The notes under the pieces are model-generated. The model was not told the DNA's origin. It did no database searches and saw only the letters and a list, made by a program, of their open reading frames with translations. A DNA stretch of 6,046 nt from Candidatus Avipropionibacterium avicola (lineage in GTDB: Bacteria; Actinomycetota; Actinomycetes; Propionibacteriales; Propionibacteriaceae), in assembly GCA_018715445.1 (NCBI GenBank), contig DVLP01000172.1, positions 1-6,046 on the forward strand, given 5' to 3'. Position 1 is the stretch's first letter. Each line of letters starts with the position of its first letter. A program made the position numbers and the translations under genes. Positions 5,208 through 6,046 of the stretch are shown here, in pieces.

Positions 5208-6046
5208 GTGGCTGACTTCTCGCATGCGCTCCCGGAGCTCGAACACGACCTCGCCCAGATCGAGGCGGTGGTCGACCTGGACGCCAAGCGCGCCGAGATC
5301 GCCGACCTGGGTCAGCAGGTCACCGCCCCCGACCTGTGGGACGACCCGGACAACGCCCAGCGACTCACCTCCCGACTCTCGGCCCTGCAGGGCGAGGTCG
5401 ACCGCGTCAGCGGACTGCGGCAACGCCTGGACGACCTGGCGGTGCTGGTCGAGCTCGCCCAGGAGGAGGCCGACGACTCCACGATGGCCGAGGCCGAGTC
5501 CGAGCTGGCCTCCCTGCAGTCGGCGACCGAGGCCCTCGAGGTGCGCACGCTGCTGTCGGGCGAGTACGACGAGCGTGACGCGATGATCACGATCCGGGCC
5601 GAGGCCGGGGGAGTGGACGCCGCCGACTTCGCCGCGATGCTGCTGCGGATGTACCTGCGCTGGGCCGAGCGACATGGCCACAGCACCGAGGTCTACGACA
5701 CCTCCTACGCCGAGGAGGCCGGCATCAAGTCGGCCACCTTCCAGGTCAAGGCCCCGTTCGCGTACGGCAGCCTGTCGGTCGAGCAGGGCACCCACCGACT
5801 GGTGCGGATCTCGCCGTTCGACAACCAGGGACGGCGCCAGACCTCCTTCGCCGGGGTCGAGGTGCTGCCGGTGACCGAGGAGGCCGACCACATCGAGATC
5901 CCCGAGGCGGACATGCGGATCGACGTCTTCCGCTCCTCGGGTCCGGGTGGCCAGAGCGTCAACACCACCGACTCGGCGGTGCGGATCACCCACCTGCCGA
6001 CCGGCATCGTGGTCTCCTGTCAGAACGAGAAGTCCCAGATCCAGAA
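5208..6046 (+). CDS. prfB: Peptide chain release factor 2, 3'-truncated
   Basis: The first 279 codons of a protein of about 365-370 residues are present. RF2 recognises UGA and UAA in the ribosomal A site and triggers peptide release. The N-terminal about 110 residues are charged and helical (domain 1). The stop-codon recognition tripeptide SPF is at residues 202-204 within [11 protein letters not shown], which separates RF2 from RF1. The universal hydrolysis motif GGQ is at 247-249 in [20 protein letters not shown]. Motif positions are within 3 residues of E. coli RF2. The start is GTG 5208, giving [15 protein letters not shown]; it is supported by alignment length and the TAGGAT motif 8 bp upstream. 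There is no in-frame TGA or CTTTGA slippage site near codon 26, so autoregulatory +1 frameshifting is absent. The gene is cut at 6046; in actinobacteria ftsE, ftsX and smpB often follow. Confidence 0.97.
   Translation, partial: MADFSHALPELEHDLAQIEAVVDLDAKRAEIADLGQQVTAPDLWDDPDNAQRLTSRLSALQGEVDRVSGLRQRLDDLAVLVELAQEEADDSTMAEAESELASLQSATEALEVRTLLSGEYDERDAMITIRAEAGGVDAADFAAMLLRMYLRWAERHGHSTEVYDTSYAEEAGIKSATFQVKAPFAYGSLSVEQGTHRLVRISPFDNQGRRQTSFAGVEVLPVTEEADHIEIPEADMRIDVFRSSGPGGQSVNTTDSAVRITHLPTGIVVSCQNEKSQIQ

Noticed and set aside
5208..5330. Programmed +1 frameshift site in prfB
   Set aside because: The frame is continuous from GTG 5208 through the codon-26 region with no TGA or CTTTGA slip sequence.
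5145..5993. A 282-codon minus-strand frame opposite prfB
   Set aside because: prfB on the plus strand is unambiguous (SPF and GGQ motifs), and the antisense translation has no recognisable features.

Overview
The window looks like chromosomal DNA from a high-GC Gram-positive bacterium (Actinomycetota, possibly Propionibacteriales; the order is a guess). The pointers are a GC content near 70% by eye, strong G/C preference at third codon positions, GTG starts, -10-like hexamers placed so close to start codons that transcripts would be leaderless, and a prfB (release factor 2) gene without the in-frame TGA frameshift site common outside this phylum. Coding density is very high and I see no RNA genes, insertion sequences, CRISPR arrays or phage genes.

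Layout, left to right: (1) the 3' part of a glucosamine-6-phosphate deaminase-like gene (nagB family, + strand, cut by the window start); (2) converging on it and overlapping it by 58 bp, a 14-segment DHA2-type major facilitator efflux pump (- strand); (3) a short divergent control region at about 2184-2254 with two TGCA-based inverted repeats; (4) a TetR-family regulator (+); (5) 35 bp downstream, an N-acylglucosamine 2-epimerase (AGE) family gene (+); (6) converging on it with only 3 bp between stop codons, a ROK-family sugar kinase (- strand); (7) after a 50-bp divergent spacer, the first 279 codons of prfB (+), cut by the window end.

Two themes emerge. The pump and the TetR gene form a classical divergent efflux/regulator pair, and the palindromes between them are the natural candidate operators. 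Separately, the NagB-like enzyme, AGE-family epimerase and ROK kinase are the enzyme types that interconvert GlcNAc, ManNAc and their phosphates and feed them to glycolysis. The ROK kinase carries HxGH instead of the usual ExGH sugar-binding motif, which I recall from bacterial N-acetylmannosamine kinases, so an amino-sugar link is a reasonable but unproven inference. prfB is a housekeeping boundary gene.

I did not find a convincing undescribed system. The most unusual local structure is a 27-bp tandem duplication (466-519). It copies the end of nagB with its stop codon and, read on the other strand, gives the pump a repeated 9-residue C-terminal tail.
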